Assembly: GCA_030374765.1 (NCBI GenBank)
Contig: JARGXX010000095.1
Coordinates: 1,860,001 to 1,924,000, forward strand
Direction of reading: 5' to 3'
Source of the DNA: Agarophyton chilense
Lineage: Eukaryota; Rhodophyta; Florideophyceae; Gracilariales; Gracilariaceae
Length of the DNA: 64,000 bases
Shown one piece after another: positions 35,135 to 46,380 of the stretch. The notes beneath the pieces were generated by a model. It saw only the letters and a list, made by a program, of their open reading frames with translations. It was not told the DNA's origin and made no database searches. The position numbers and the translations under genes were made by a program. Every line of letters begins with the position of its first letter. Position 1 is the stretch's first letter.

Positions 35135-36392
35135 ATGGGTGCTGGAATAGAATGGTCCACACAGGAGAAACTCCTGGTTTGTAAGGCCTATGTGGATGTC
35201 TCTCAAGACTTCAAAAAAGGTAGTGGACAGCGATTGAGATTGTTTGAGACTCGTATTGCTTTTTTTTATCGCCGTTGTGTAGTATTGCACAAGCAGAATC
35301 CTCCCACAGATAATCTGGAGAGAAACGAATAGTCAGTTTTTCAACGTTTTGAAAAAACCAAGAACGTTGGCCTCGTGTTCGAGGGCAACTATCAACAGCT
35401 TTAAATTTTGGAACTGACACAGAACCCTACTTAGAATGGCTACCTGCAATCTGCGACTGCGTCGTACAACAATCGCTTTGATATACCAGGTCCACTGGCG
35501 ACTCTTTATCGCTGGTTTGGAACTGACAGTGCTGATCCTGGGACTTTTTTTCTGTTTATGAACTGCTACTTGTGGCTTCGAGAGACTTACCTTTGAAAGA
35601 TGATCAGGCTGGCGGTTTTTTCTGCTAGAAAAAAAGAAGGACACAAAATTGCTTAAGGTGTCCACTACAACTCACAATGAATCCACACAATCTTTATCGC
35701 CCACAACGTCGGAGAACATTGACGGAAATATTGGCGTTTCGACTACCGGTGCTACAGTAATGAGAAAAGATGATAACGATCGTGGAAGTGCCGGTCGTAT
35801 TTTGGGTGCACAGCGCAGTTAAAAACGACTTTTGGAGGGCTCCGAAAAAGCTATCTAGAATGGGAAACTGAATGCTTCTATTGCCCGTGGTGCTGAGGCC
35901 ATTGAATGCCTTGTCACGCAAAGCAGGAAGAGAAACGAGATCTCCTCCCAATTGCTAGCTGTAAAAAAGAACGCAACTCCTGCATCTCTCTGTTCACCAT
36001 GCCTGGCACAGACCCTAATGTGATAAAACAGGTAACGGAAATGGAGCAACAGGCCGTATGGAGGCGGATGCATGCCTCCATGAGGGCCACGTTAGCAACT
36101 ATTAGGGAGAAGATCCAGCCCATATTCTCTTCCCCAGGGGTGTAGATATTCTTTCTCTTCGCCAGTGAACTCCGTTGCCGTACATGAAAATGCATTTTCA
36201 TCGCGCGCTGCTGGTGAGGATGACCCAAGGCTGAACAGACATGACTGCCCAGCCATTAGGCGAGAGTCCTCAGATTCTATGGCGGCAATTCTTCGAGTTC
36301 CAACGGTTCCACGACTGGATTTGGATTTGCCTCCACCTTCATTGATGCTCTTACCTAAGCCCAAGCCGAAACCGGCTGCAATCCCAATGTAG
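35135..36392 (+). pseudogene. Harbinger C accessory ORF2 (SANT-type) and downstream frames
   Basis: The ATG at 35135 opens GIEWSTQEKLLVCKAYVDVS then QDFKKGSGQR and FETRIAFFYRR. This is the SANT-like start of the Harbinger partner protein (W...E...L..A...VS.D...G..Q....F...I...Y). Stops and frameshifts follow. Later protein-like stretches (RGAEAIECLVTQSRKRNEIS near 35885-35945, and a Pro-rich frame at 36165-36392) may be its C-terminal part. The frame at 36165 continues past a stop at 36390 to 36578 (LERKVFAECLVEARKCRANK). Convergent to the transposase at 36722-38130. Confidence 0.6.
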
Positions 36393-36721
36393 AGCCAAAA
36401 ACGCTTACAACCTCAAACCTCACCTCTCGAGAGAAAGGTTTTCGCAGAGTGCCTTGTCGAAGCTCGAAAATGCCGTGCAAATAAAAGTCAATGGCGTGTC
36501 GTCAAGCCAGAAATATTGCTCCCTGGAGGGGCTCCTTCTGCCGCAAAGAGTATGAAGTTATCTGAGCTCATCCAGTAAGGGCATTAGAGGTATAAGGTTA
36601 GAAGTTGGTTGCAGATTGATGCCTTTTAACATATTCCATTGATTATATCACTAGTTATAGAACTCCTTGTGCGGTGATGATCGCAAACGTGGTGTATCCA
36701 TTTTATGTTTCCAAGTGCTCT

Positions 36722-38130
36722 TTATTCATAATGGAATGGGTGTCGCAACTTTAGGATCTGTAATCGTAAAGAACTCTTTAGTAGTTGAAAGGGTCTAGCG
36801 GAGCTACTGCAAAACATATTGCGCCATAGCTGCAGGTCTGCGGTAGAACCTACAACATGAACGTCGTGAAGAATATGCCGAGGTAACGAACTAATGTGAT
36901 CAATTAATGCATTCTTTAGCTTCTCGTGCCTCACCAGACTCTTCACATCAGCGCTTGGACGTTGACGGCTCAGTCGCCGACTAGTATCCTCTTGACCCTC
37001 TATATGTGCAAGTATCCTTCTAGTGTGGCCCGCAATCACGTCACCGCTGTCATAGCCCATTGTGTGCCGTATTGCACCAACTCCATTCCCAACAAAACCT
37101 GCCCTGTGTTCCTCCACCGACATGTTGTGCAAAATATTGCATGATTTCAAAACTGTATGCATGTCTTCACTGTACCAGAATCGGGACAGGATGTACAGAA
37201 CATTGAAATGTTTAAGACACAGTCCAAACACTCTCTCAATAGACTTTAGGGCACCTTCTTGGAGAGCAGAGAACATCATAGCATTGTTACTGCTGCCAAC
37301 TTCGTTTGAACTGATAAAAATTTTCCACTCGCGATATATACCGTCGGCATTAAAGGAAAATATATTGAAAGACCCCCCAGCAAAGCGATATTTAACAGGT
37401 GTCTTTGGGAGTTCTCCGGATAGTATGTTGCAAAAATATGGTCTACCTTCGAGAATGTTTCAGTCGTTCATACTCCCAGGACAGCCGAATGTAAGGTGCC
37501 AGATCTACAAATCTAATTCGCATACAACTTCAAGGCAGAGATTTGGGGACCCATCTAATCCATTCATTGTTCCCTGTAATGACTTGAGACATGCGTCCTA
37601 GTCCCAACTCGCCCAGTCAAGGGCTCCCAGGCAACCTGGAAACCCTGTCAGACCAAACTTCTTTTCAAGTACCCTGATGTCTTCGGTTTTAGGCTAACGA
37701 AGATAAGTGCCTTCCAAACGAGACACACCACCGCGCAGAACGATTTAACTGACTGTAATGCAGTTGACACACTGAGTCTTAGTTTTTTATCCATACTATT
37801 CGCCGAGCACCCATATGATAAGTACCGAAGAGCAGATACAACTTTGAGTAAAAGAGAGCCTCCAACCCTTCCCGTACTGTAAGGAAGGAGGCCAGAACGC
37901 AAAAAACAACTCTCTTGTACAGCAGCCGAAAACACTTTTTCGAACATACCCCTCGACATTCTAAACGTTCGCTCGAAGGATGATGCTGGACAGACCGGCC
38001 GCTTCCTACCTGACCCATTCAGCAGCTCATCATCCTCAACCCAAAAATAATCTCGCATAAAGCGGCTGTGTGAGGCGTTGAAATCAAGGTAGACATTAGG
38101 TCATCTTCCTGGACGAGACCCACCGTGCTG
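36722..38130 (-). pseudogene. Harbinger C transposase, all catalytic blocks readable but broken
   Basis: Begins near 38130 with GGSRPGR, a TGA stop at 38101-38103, then MRDYFWVEDDELL, SSFERTFRMSRGMFEKVF and LRYLSYGCSANSMD (38058-37700). After a frame change comes GFPGCLGALDWASW (first catalytic Asp), then GCPGSMND (second Asp, followed by a stop), ADGIYREW, and EGALKSIERVFGLC (third acid, 37265-37220) with CNILHNMSVEEH. All three DDE positions are identifiable. At least two nonsense codons and one frameshift inactivate it. The sequence is clearly diverged from elements A and B, so this is a different Harbinger family. Confidence 0.85.
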
Positions 38131-38604
38131 CCGGTTTTGCTGCGCTAAAAATGCTACAACTGTCATTTGCATCTGATACAAGATGACAACTGTAACATCG
38201 GCATCGTCTTCACAACAACTGTCTATGTAAGTGAAGGCCGGTACAAGGCGATATGAGTTTTGCAACTTGAGCCTTTGGGCGAGGGGGGACGGCAAGTCAA
38301 ACGACGGGCAGGCAGGGGATGGCGAGGCGAAGCATGAAAAATGGTAGTGAGCCACAGCCAGGCGTTGGAATTTGGAAGATAAGAACGGCGAGGCCACAGA
38401 ATGACGCGAGTTGGAGCGATTGGGGGAAGTGGAGGACGGCAAGACGGAGCACTGTTGGGGCCACCCCTTGAGAACGGCGCTGCAATTTCCGTTTAACTTG
38501 GAGCTGCAGGTTTCTGGTGTCTTCTTACCCTGCTCCGCGCCAATAAAATCTAGCCAAGTTTGGAACTCCTGACGGTTTTGACCATATCGTTGGAGATGCT
38601 TTAA

Positions 38605-39354
38605 GAGCATCTCCACAAGAAAAGACGTATTTGGACCAAGAACATGAGTGCGTGTGAAGAGGCTTGGGCTAATTCTCTAACACCCTGAGATTTGACCTCA
38701 CCTGAGCCCAGTTCTATTTTGCAAAAAAGAAGTAAAAAGCTGGTTTCGATACTTTAGAGCCACACTCTCTTTTCTAAGTAAAACGAAAGTATTCTCATCA
38801 TGTTCTACCTCCTTCGAAGTACATTCTTTGGACTGTTTCCTTCAAAAAAACAAGGTCAGTGGTACCCCAAGCCGTAGATGTCACTGACTGACTTGAGGTC
38901 GAGTTAAGTGTCTTTTGAATGACTGATTTCATGTGTTCCAGAAAGTCAGTGCTTCATAGTCACTCATCACAGGTGGCCACGCTAAGGTATTCAACTAATC
39001 AGCACACGAAGCGTGTCCCCAATTGCTACACATGCGACGACGGACGGTGTACACCCACTCCCATAATCGCCACAAGCCCCCCCCCTCCTCCCCCACGGCT
39101 TTCAATCTCTCTTTTGTTCCTCAAAATATCATATGATGAGTCGTGGAGAAGTCTTAATCTCGTTAACATCTCAATTTCTGAGCAGAAAACAGCAAAAAAT
39201 CTCTTCGATCGTCAAAGCGAACGACGAAAACGTGGCCGCGGGCTTTCTGGAGGACGTGCATCGAGCGTCGAGCGTTAGAACAGCTTTATGGAGTGCTATT
39301 GCTGTAATTGCCATTCGATAGAAGGAATCTTGTCTTCAGAACTTCATATTTTAA
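38605..39354. other. 0.75 kb without a recognised gene
   Basis: Begins with a further GAGCATCTCCACAAG directly after the TAA of Harbinger C, which looks like another Harbinger-type terminus. No partner end was found. The rest has only short ORFs. Confidence 0.3.
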
Positions 39355-40203
39355 GTGTGTGATTGCCTCGGACTAACAAACAGGCACATTTCTACGATCA
39401 TTGATACTAATCACTTCAAAAGCAAGCACCAATCGCTTTACACTCGGCTCATTCGTCTCAACAAAAACAACGCCAGCCCTGACAAAATTCAAGCTGAGAC
39501 CGCGCAAGTGCGGTCTGTTTTCCCCCTTCAAAAAAACCTTGCAGGTGTACAAGCGGTCTTCAAAGTGCCTGGTACGCCTTTTAGTGTACCTCAAAAACCG
39601 AACCATGCACTTGACACACTCTCAAAGCGGTACCTTCAGGGCGTTGCAATGGTACTGTTTTCATGTGCAGCAGAGTTGTCCTCTTTGCAGCTCTCATCCC
39701 TACTACTACAGGGTCTAGTTGATGTTTTCGATGGGAGAATGCTACTGTTTAGTTCTTATATTGTAGATGGAATTCTGTACATGATAGACAACGCAGTCTG
39801 CTGTATACTACGGAATGCTGTCATCAGGGTGTGTACGGGTTTTCGAACGGTAGATAGTTGGAATGCTGTTCTCGGGACTCTCATTCTAGGGATGCATCGG
39901 CACTACTTTGACGAAGATTATAATTTGAGATGTGTTCCGGTCCCCACCTTAAATTTTTGCATGTCATTTAAAACAGGTGCTCAGCTCTGCAGCTTTATTG
40001 AGGAAATACTGTCTCAAATCTTAATTGTGGGCTCGGATGATATAAAAGTTTATGCAAGCACGAGTGATATTGAGGCGGCTACAGCTCTTTCGGTTGATTT
40101 TCAAACTAAGTACATAGAGTCTATACGTTGTGTTGTGCATACATTGTCGTTTGCTGTGAACCATGTATTTCAAAACTATTATAGTATAGTGAGCTACATC
40201 TAG
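39355..40203 (+). pseudogene. hAT-type transposase fragment, 282-codon ORF
   Basis: The open frame resembles the hAT catalytic region: WNAVLGTLILGMHRHYFDED then YNLRCVPVPTL, SFIEEIL-type helix, ILIVGSDDIKVYASTSDIEA (in the place of the T.DNA.NM motif), and RCVVHTLSFAVNHVF (in the place of RC.AHTLNL.V..). The first third (KHQSLYTRLIRLNKNNAS...PNHALDTLSKRYLQG) is less typical. The BED zinc finger and the C-terminal hATC dimerisation domain are not seen, so it is partial. The key Asp of the DN motif is changed to SD/SDIE, so activity is unlikely. No TIRs or 8-bp duplication found. The displayed start has no strong support. Confidence 0.6.
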
Positions 40204-42189
40204 GAGTTCATGATGCCACGTGTTGGACCTGGATGGTTTCTGGCATGCGCCGTGTACTACAGTGGTTTAGTTAGCAATTATTTTAGCTATTAGCTAATTT
40301 AATATTAGGTATATAGGATTAAGAAGAAAGAGAGGTGCAACTCAAGTGCACCTCCCGTGGCTACTTGAAAAGGAGCGCCACCGTAGGTCGGGTGGCTGGA
40401 GAAATATATTTCTTCACAAAGCATAGCCACCCGGTTATCATTGTAAAATTATGCACCTAATAGACTACTTTTACCACTTTTGGTTTCTAAAATCGACCAC
40501 AAAGGCAATTCTAGTGTCCTTACGGTTTTCCATACCCGCGTGCGCTGTGCATCACCGTCTACCAACGTATCCTCACCACGCCCGCCGTTTGTGGTGCACC
40601 CTTCAGTGGCGGGTGGTTCCACACCTTACAGATATTGTTGCGTGCTCATCCACGTTGCCGGCGCAACGGAGAGAGAAAAGTAAAGGTATGCAAGTGGTAT
40701 TGTCTCGGCAGCGTTTATGAGACCCTGTCAGAGGACTTCTGCACGTGGACGCCTGTGAAGGTGATATGACAAGGAATTGTCGGAGATCGGGAATCTTTGT
40801 GGCGCACAGGTCTTGTGGGTGGACTTATGCCAGACTGGGTACCGTGAGTGACTCAGTCTTCGGGCCGTCTGGTGACCAGAAGTTCATTAGTAAAGGGTGC
40901 CGAACGGGAGCTGGGTCTTCCTCTATCTTGGGCTCCGTTCCTGACCACAGTGCAGTATTAGAGGTGCCAAGGAGGCTTTAGATATCCGCTACCGTCGGGC
41001 TCTGTACTGACAGAAGTGCAGTAGACATAGGTACCGAGTAGGGATAGATAGGTCGCTGCTGATGGGCCCTGTATTGACCGAAGTACAGTGAACAGGGGAA
41101 CTGGAAAAAAATTGTCAGTTTTTTGTCGTCGATCAGGTCTAAGGAGCTTTTCAGGCGGAGTTTATATAGTGCGGATACACATGTGGGTAGAAACTAGTTC
41201 GAGTAAAAGTACTACAGGGTTTTAAAGCTAGCCGATACCATTTCTAAATCCTAGAGAGAACTGTATTTAAAATTATCTGTGCTACAGTTTCATCGAAACA
41301 TCAATCTTGCCTGATTTTTGAAAGGTTTCAAGTGAAAACAAGGCAATTGACAGCCTAACATGACCGGTATCTTTAATCTCCGCCTCCAAGGTCGAGCCCG
41401 TTGCGCGCTTCATAGAACCGACAGGTTTTACACCCCGTTACCGTTATGGTTCCACAGAAGAACTCATATGTAGTAATTGGCATACAAAACTGCTACAACA
41501 GTGTCACAACAGTACAGGTGGCTTACAAAAGTTAAAAAATGATCCAAATTGTGGTTTCGAAAGATTTAACGAATGGCGAACAATCTTATGGAATACGCCA
41601 AAAGTTTCAAATTGGTAGGATTCTTTTTTGTACGACATTGGTAAAGTGTGACGAATGTTCGACAAAATTAACAACTGCTACAAAGTGCTACATTTGGTAA
41701 ATTGAAGGGTAAGACATTCGTGGATGTCTAAAGAGCTATCAAAGTGTCCACAAGTGGCGCACGAAGTCAAAAAGATGTCTTTCTAGCACAAAGTAACAGG
41801 AGCGTATCATGTTACAAGCCTAAACTTTCAACCAGAACTATTTCACGTTAGTGAGGGACTTGGTTTGATTACGAAGCGAAGCTGGCAAGCCGTTTTTATA
41901 CTGGCGCCAGCTCCTTCGCCGGTGGAGCTTGCATTTTATAAGGTTGCGGCGTATCGTTGTACACTACTATTCATTTCACAGGTCATGGAAGTGATTAACT
42001 GCTGACAAGTCTGGCGAGATATCGACATGTTCTTCCCTTTTCTTGGCAAGGTCGTTCCCTATTAAGCTCACACGCCTTAATTCCAAATCAAAGCCAGTAC
42101 CACAATCAAAACGACTTCACATGCCACCAATACGGCAGCCAGTATACCTCACGATTTTCAACTACGTAATCCCGGGCAACTAAGTCATC
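40204..42189. other. 2 kb without a gene: hairpins, minisatellite, then decayed AT-rich DNA
   Basis: At 40330-40440 there are two inverted repeats, AGGTGCA...TGCACCT and GGGTGGCT...AGCCACCC. At 40861-41095 lies a diverged tandem repeat. From 41100 to 42189 I see only short frames. The last part should include the promoter and first codons of the following dioxygenase-like gene. Confidence 0.4.
40861..41095 (+). repeat. Diverged minisatellite, about 66-bp period, three to four units
   Basis: The shared core GGGCYCYGTWYTGACC.AAGTRCAGT recurs at 40931, 40998 and 41063, with a weaker copy at 40861 (GGGCCGTCTGGTGACCAGAAGTTCA). Spacing is 65-70 bp. The units differ by several bases, so the repeat is old. 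Confidence 0.65.
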
Positions 42190-42901
42190 CCACGGCCTAT
42201 TTTCGACCTCGCCGACCACGGACCTCTCTCGGTGGCACAGACCGAAGACTATTTCGAGCAAGGTTATGTCGGGGCGCCATCTCTAGTACCGCCCGAACTC
42301 ATTCAACTCATGCAAGAAGCCATTCCAGATGTAAAAGGGTCGAAACTAGGAATGAATTTTTCCATGTACAACAAGTTTCCGTTCCGTATATGGGTTGGGA
42401 GTGATGCAAACCTAGAAGTTGCCTTAGTTTTACCTGCGGCGGCAGCAGCAGCACAGCTCAAACCCACTGAAACGACGTCGCTGGGGATAATAGTTGTAAA
42501 GGATACGTGGTTACCACTTCAAGGAGATAACCAAGGTTGTGGTTTTCACGAGGATGACCCATTTTTGTGGCTCTGTGCAGTGGATGCACCAGGAACCGTT
42601 ATAAACTGTATGATTGCGTTAAACGATAATGACGAAGACGGAGGCAGACTGACTATTGCTTCCCACTCGCATCTTCTTAACTTCTTAGACTGCCGCGATG
42701 CAATCAAGTGCAAAAAATGTTGGTTGGTTGAAAGCGATGGAGCCAACCACGAATGAATATTTGGAAAAGATCGCAGTTTCACCGCAAATGAAATCAAGTG
42801 ACGTGCGTTTTTTTACGATATCGATGTTTCATCGCGGCAATCCGTTGCGAAGTGAATCACAAGGGTCGCGGGGACAAGATTTTTTGTGCTATTCAATGTG
42901 A
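42190..42901 (+). pseudogene. Phytanoyl-CoA dioxygenase (PhyH)-like protein, frameshifted
   Basis: Fe(II)/2-oxoglutarate oxygenase of the PhyH superfamily; substrate unknown. The frame 42190-42756 starts FDLADHGPLSVAQTEDYFEQ GYV, typical of the family N-terminus. It holds the metal-binding H-x-D motif in GCGFHEDDPFLW (His codon about 42547) and the GGRLTIASHSHLL block, with the second metal-binding His expected near SHSH. The frame then breaks near 42740, and the C-terminal part continues in another frame (SDVRFFTISMFHRGNPLRSES to 42901). No in-frame ATG lies at the expected start, and a stop precedes at about 42180. It is either a recent pseudogene or has a small intron or assembly error at the break. 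Confidence 0.68.
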
Positions 42902-43021
42902 TACCTGCCTGTTGAGGCTGTTATGACGAGATTGCGTTTTAGATGGGCAAGTGGTGCGCAAGTAATCCGTTTTGTTGAATGATGCCAGCGCAACTGAATT
43001 ACCTGCGAGCCAACTGTCAAA

Positions 43022-43264
43022 TTAGGCGCCGGCTGCTTTTTGTTTTGAGCTCAGTTGACCATCTGAAAGCTCAGGTTCATCCATTTGTTCAAAAGAAGGG
43101 AACGGCTCAGCCTTCTCATCACTGTGTTGCTCATCATTCAAAGAGAAGCGAGCATGTTTCTTGACTTGTTTTGCGCATTCGCGCTGCAAGCGCAGCAAGT
43201 TGCACGACTGGTCATCAAGATTTGGGCCTTTCCCCCAAATTAGATTGTCCAGGACGAGTTTCAT
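43022..43264 (-). CDS. Small hypothetical protein, 80 aa
   Basis: ATG at 43264, open to 43022. Not recognised. The sequence is protein-like (MKLVLDNLIWGKGPNLDDQS, then an Arg/Lys-rich helix LLRLQRECAKQVKKHARF and an acidic Ser/Glu/Gln tail). The frame is open some way upstream of the ATG (QRKEPQRKQPSS), so it may be the last exon of a longer gene. It is convergent with the dioxygenase-like gene. Confidence 0.3.
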   Translation of the reverse strand: MKLVLDNLIWGKGPNLDDQSCNLLRLQRECAKQVKKHARFSLNDEQHSDEKAEPFPSFEQMDEPELSDGQLSSKQKAAGA

Positions 43265-43822
43265 TGATGACGGCTGTTTTCGCTGCGGCTCCTTTCTTTG
43301 CGTGGTGCGATTGATCTTTTTTCTTTGCTCGCCTAATGTTTTTCATATATGGCCGTGGGCTTCTTCGCCGTTTCTCGTAATAGAGTTCGTTTGGCCTTGG
43401 AAGGCATTGGGTACACCTTGAAAGTCAATTGGTGTCAGAAGTTAACACAGAAAATGAGTACAGGTAGACGTTCTCTAAATAATACAATGAAGTAGTACTG
43501 TACACAAAATTTAGAAAGGATGTCTATGAGACATCTTCATCAACATATTTCAAGCGCTTGAGCTATATGAAACAAAATGTCTGCAACCATATTAGCCATC
43601 TGATACTTCCTTGCGCAAATCCTGGCCAGGGCAGCGGATATCTTCTCAGCGACAGAACCACCCTTTTGGTCTTTGCTATTCTTTTCCTCTTCAGTGCTAT
43701 ACTGTTTGCCCTTGCTCAAGAGTCAAACTTCCGGAACCTTTTTGCTTTCGTGCATGGACAACACGTTCTTTCGCACTCGACACTCGTGGTACTTAACTTT
43801 ATATAGACGAAGTGAGTTGGTA
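43265..43822. other. 0.55 kb without a recognised gene
   Basis: Only short, overlapping frames on both strands. Nothing assignable. Confidence 0.3.
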
Positions 43823-46380
43823 TCAATAGGGTCGGAAACGATAGTGTCGACTGCCCTCATAGAGACGTTCCGGCACTCGGGCCTCCGTCCCGAAGGAGTC
43901 GTCAATACCGCGTCTCCGGTGATGCTTAGATAGCCACTTCCCAAGGCGAACGCAGGCGGTCGCCACGACATATACAGTCAAAGAGGGATCGTACTCATCT
44001 GAAACATCTATGTTCAGCGCTGGAGCGAGACTAAGATCTTCTGGTATTCGAATGTCCAAACTATTTCATTCAGAATGTTGCTGCTGCCTTCGTAGGCGCG
44101 TTGTTACAGGATAGCCCCACTCTTCGACTGCTCTGGTCTGAGCGAGGCCGCTGAAATAGCACACTCCACCCATGGCTTACCAACTGCGTATTGCAGGATT
44201 TTAATGTTACTAAGACCCCCCAAATAAAGTGTCAACGCAGAGTCAGAGCGTATGGGAGATGATTGTGCGGGCATGGGACGTTCAATAGAAATTTATGGAA
44301 GAATGAGTTGGAAATCGGCGAGAATCTCACCTACAACAACTTTAGGAATCATGGAAAATACAGGGTACCACTTTGTGGACTGAAGAGAAGTCTCGGCCGT
44401 ACTAAACTCTGCCCATGGAACAATTAATCTTTCATTATATTCCATGATTTCCTCGTCGTATTTGTCATATATCAAAAAGCTCACGTAGGGGTTCCGTTGC
44501 CCCTCTCTCACGTTGATCTCCGTCACTTCTACCACTTTTACTCACCATGGGGACACAGTTCGACGACATAGCACGCAATCGGTAATTCTTTTGTATCACA
44601 TGGCCACAACGAATATGGGGTCGAAAAGACCGTCTTCATCAGCAGCGGGGAGGTTGCGACCTTGAATAACTTGTGCGCATAATGGGTACGATAATTGAGG
44701 CCCAAGTAGCATTCAATATGTGTAGGTCTTCGCAACTGTGACCATTCGATACATACCCTACCCACTTGGGGCGACTCTAGGACGCAGTAGAGTAGCAATA
44801 GCACCCTTTTCGGTCGGCGCGGTTTTAGTTCATCTTCATTGTTTTCTTTGATTTCAGTAGGTTGTGAAGCTTGTTCGCTTGGAAGCGAAGTGTCAACGCT
44901 GGGCGTGTCAGCACTGTGCGACGCATTTTTGTAGGATCGTAACGAGGTAAACTTGCGAATATGAGGATACTGTCAGAAGCACTACTATCATTCGCGTTCA
45001 AAACATTACTGCCGAGATAATCCATGGACTTACATCTCGGATTCCACAGTCCACAGATCAGATGGGTTTCAGGGAGTCTCACGAATGCCTTCATCTTCCA
45101 ATACAAGTCGTTCTTATCTCCACTCCTCTGCTCTGTCGATGTTTATCACCCAGACGTTCCTCAAGATCCTGTACTGTGAAGGCGGCCTTTCTGGCTTAGC
45201 GAAATGAACAGATCCGGGACTTGTTCCTTATCTTCGGGAACCTGTATGTTCGTAAGGAAGACGCCAAATCGTCTTTGCCACTCGACACACATGCTTTGAA
45301 TAGTCGGGTTCTCTATTGTTTCGCAAAAGTGATAAAGGCGAATCCGACAATCGAGACGAACGGACCATCCCTCTTTGAGTGACGATTCGGGGGCATGAAA
45401 AACACAGAACTCCAACTTGTAGAACTGGAGCTTCGGGCGGAGCGGAGGCGGACACAGTGTCACATAGTGCTCAGTGATATTGCCTGACTTCGCACCAACG
45501 CCAATGATCACTTTCTTCGGGAAACTACGCCTGTTTCATATGTGTCGGCTTTACCGTTGGGCTTTCCGTAAAAGTTAGAGAAACGTAGTTCCATGAGCTC
45601 CACCGTTCGAACGCCATCGCCATGATCCTCATCGTCTGCTGGATCTCCACGAACCACAGCAGTGGTCATGTTCTTGAAAAGTCCTTCGCTGGAAACACTC
45701 ACCTATCCAATGAGATTGGTCGACCTGAACGGGTCTTGCAAACGAGGCATCATCTTGTTGTACAGGTTCAATCTCATTCCTTCTGGAGCCACTCTATCGC
45801 TGATGACGGTGAGAAGAAGAACTTATTTAGCATTCCATATGATACGACGCTGGGGGTCACTACGGCACGCAGTTCTAATATTAGGGTCGATGACATCGTT
45901 CGCTTTGGCAATGAACACCTTCTCCCTGCATTCGTCAAATCCAGAGTAATTGAAAGAGAAAAATCCGCGAATGGTGTCTCGATAGCCTTTACCCACCATG
46001 TTGAGAATCATGCCCGCCCAGCCGAAAATTATATGCACCGCCTCATTTTGCTACGAGATCTTGGGAGTTTTGAGAACACTGCTTCTCAACAGATTGCCGG
46101 AAGATAATTCCTCCGTGTCTTCAACGTCATCGTGATGAGGTGGAGATGCTCGGGGCGGCACCACTGTGATGGAAATACTGATGAATTCAGCGGGACATCT
46201 GCCTTCACCAAGGTTCTACACCCCGAACCACTTCTGTATACCTTGGGGCTAGGAAGTTCGACCATTCTCTTTTCATCTACCGTGCACACGCCAATCTTCT
46301 TCTGCGCTCCAGTTCGATTACAGTCTATGACTTCCACCACGATACCACGTCCTCGAATTCGAGCCCCCTGCGCTCGCTAG
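43823..46380 (-). pseudogene. Multi-C2-domain, ferlin-like gene, broken or intron-split
   Basis: Successive minus-strand frames look like pieces of calcium/phospholipid-binding C2 domains. The first is RGIVVEVIDCNRTGAQKKIG (46360-46300). Others are HIIFGWAGMIL and FIAKANDVIDPN (46040-45880), LQFYKLEFCVFHAPESSLKEGW and ENPTIQSMCVEWQ (45430-45290), and GDKNDLYWKMKAFVRL (45115-45070). The best piece is 44535-44293: PYVSFLIYDKYDEE, LIVPWAEF, KWYPVF and VVGEILADFQLIL. The pairing of a C2 strand with KW.PV....GE.LA.F.L is characteristic of ferlins, vesicle-fusion membrane proteins. No transmembrane end is identified. GTGAGT sequences at some breaks (45709, 44546) would suit splice donors, so introns rather than decay may separate pieces. 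Domain type is moderately supported; the family name is inference. Confidence 0.42.

Larger units (their letters stand above)
25310..38601. mobile_element. Harbinger element C, split by a nested gypsy retrotransposon
   Basis: The left end is at 25310 (GCGCATCTCCAACGGTG). The right end read inwards from 38601 is AAGCATCTCCAACGATATGG. TAA flanks both (25307-25309, shared with the right duplication of Harbinger B, and 38602-38604). Removing the gypsy insertion (25734-35079 plus the 5-bp duplication) leaves about 3.9 kb with a + strand SANT-type gene (35135-36392) and a - strand transposase (38130-36722), the same convergent layout as A and B. The terminal match is short, so the exact ends are less certain than for B. 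Confidence 0.68.
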
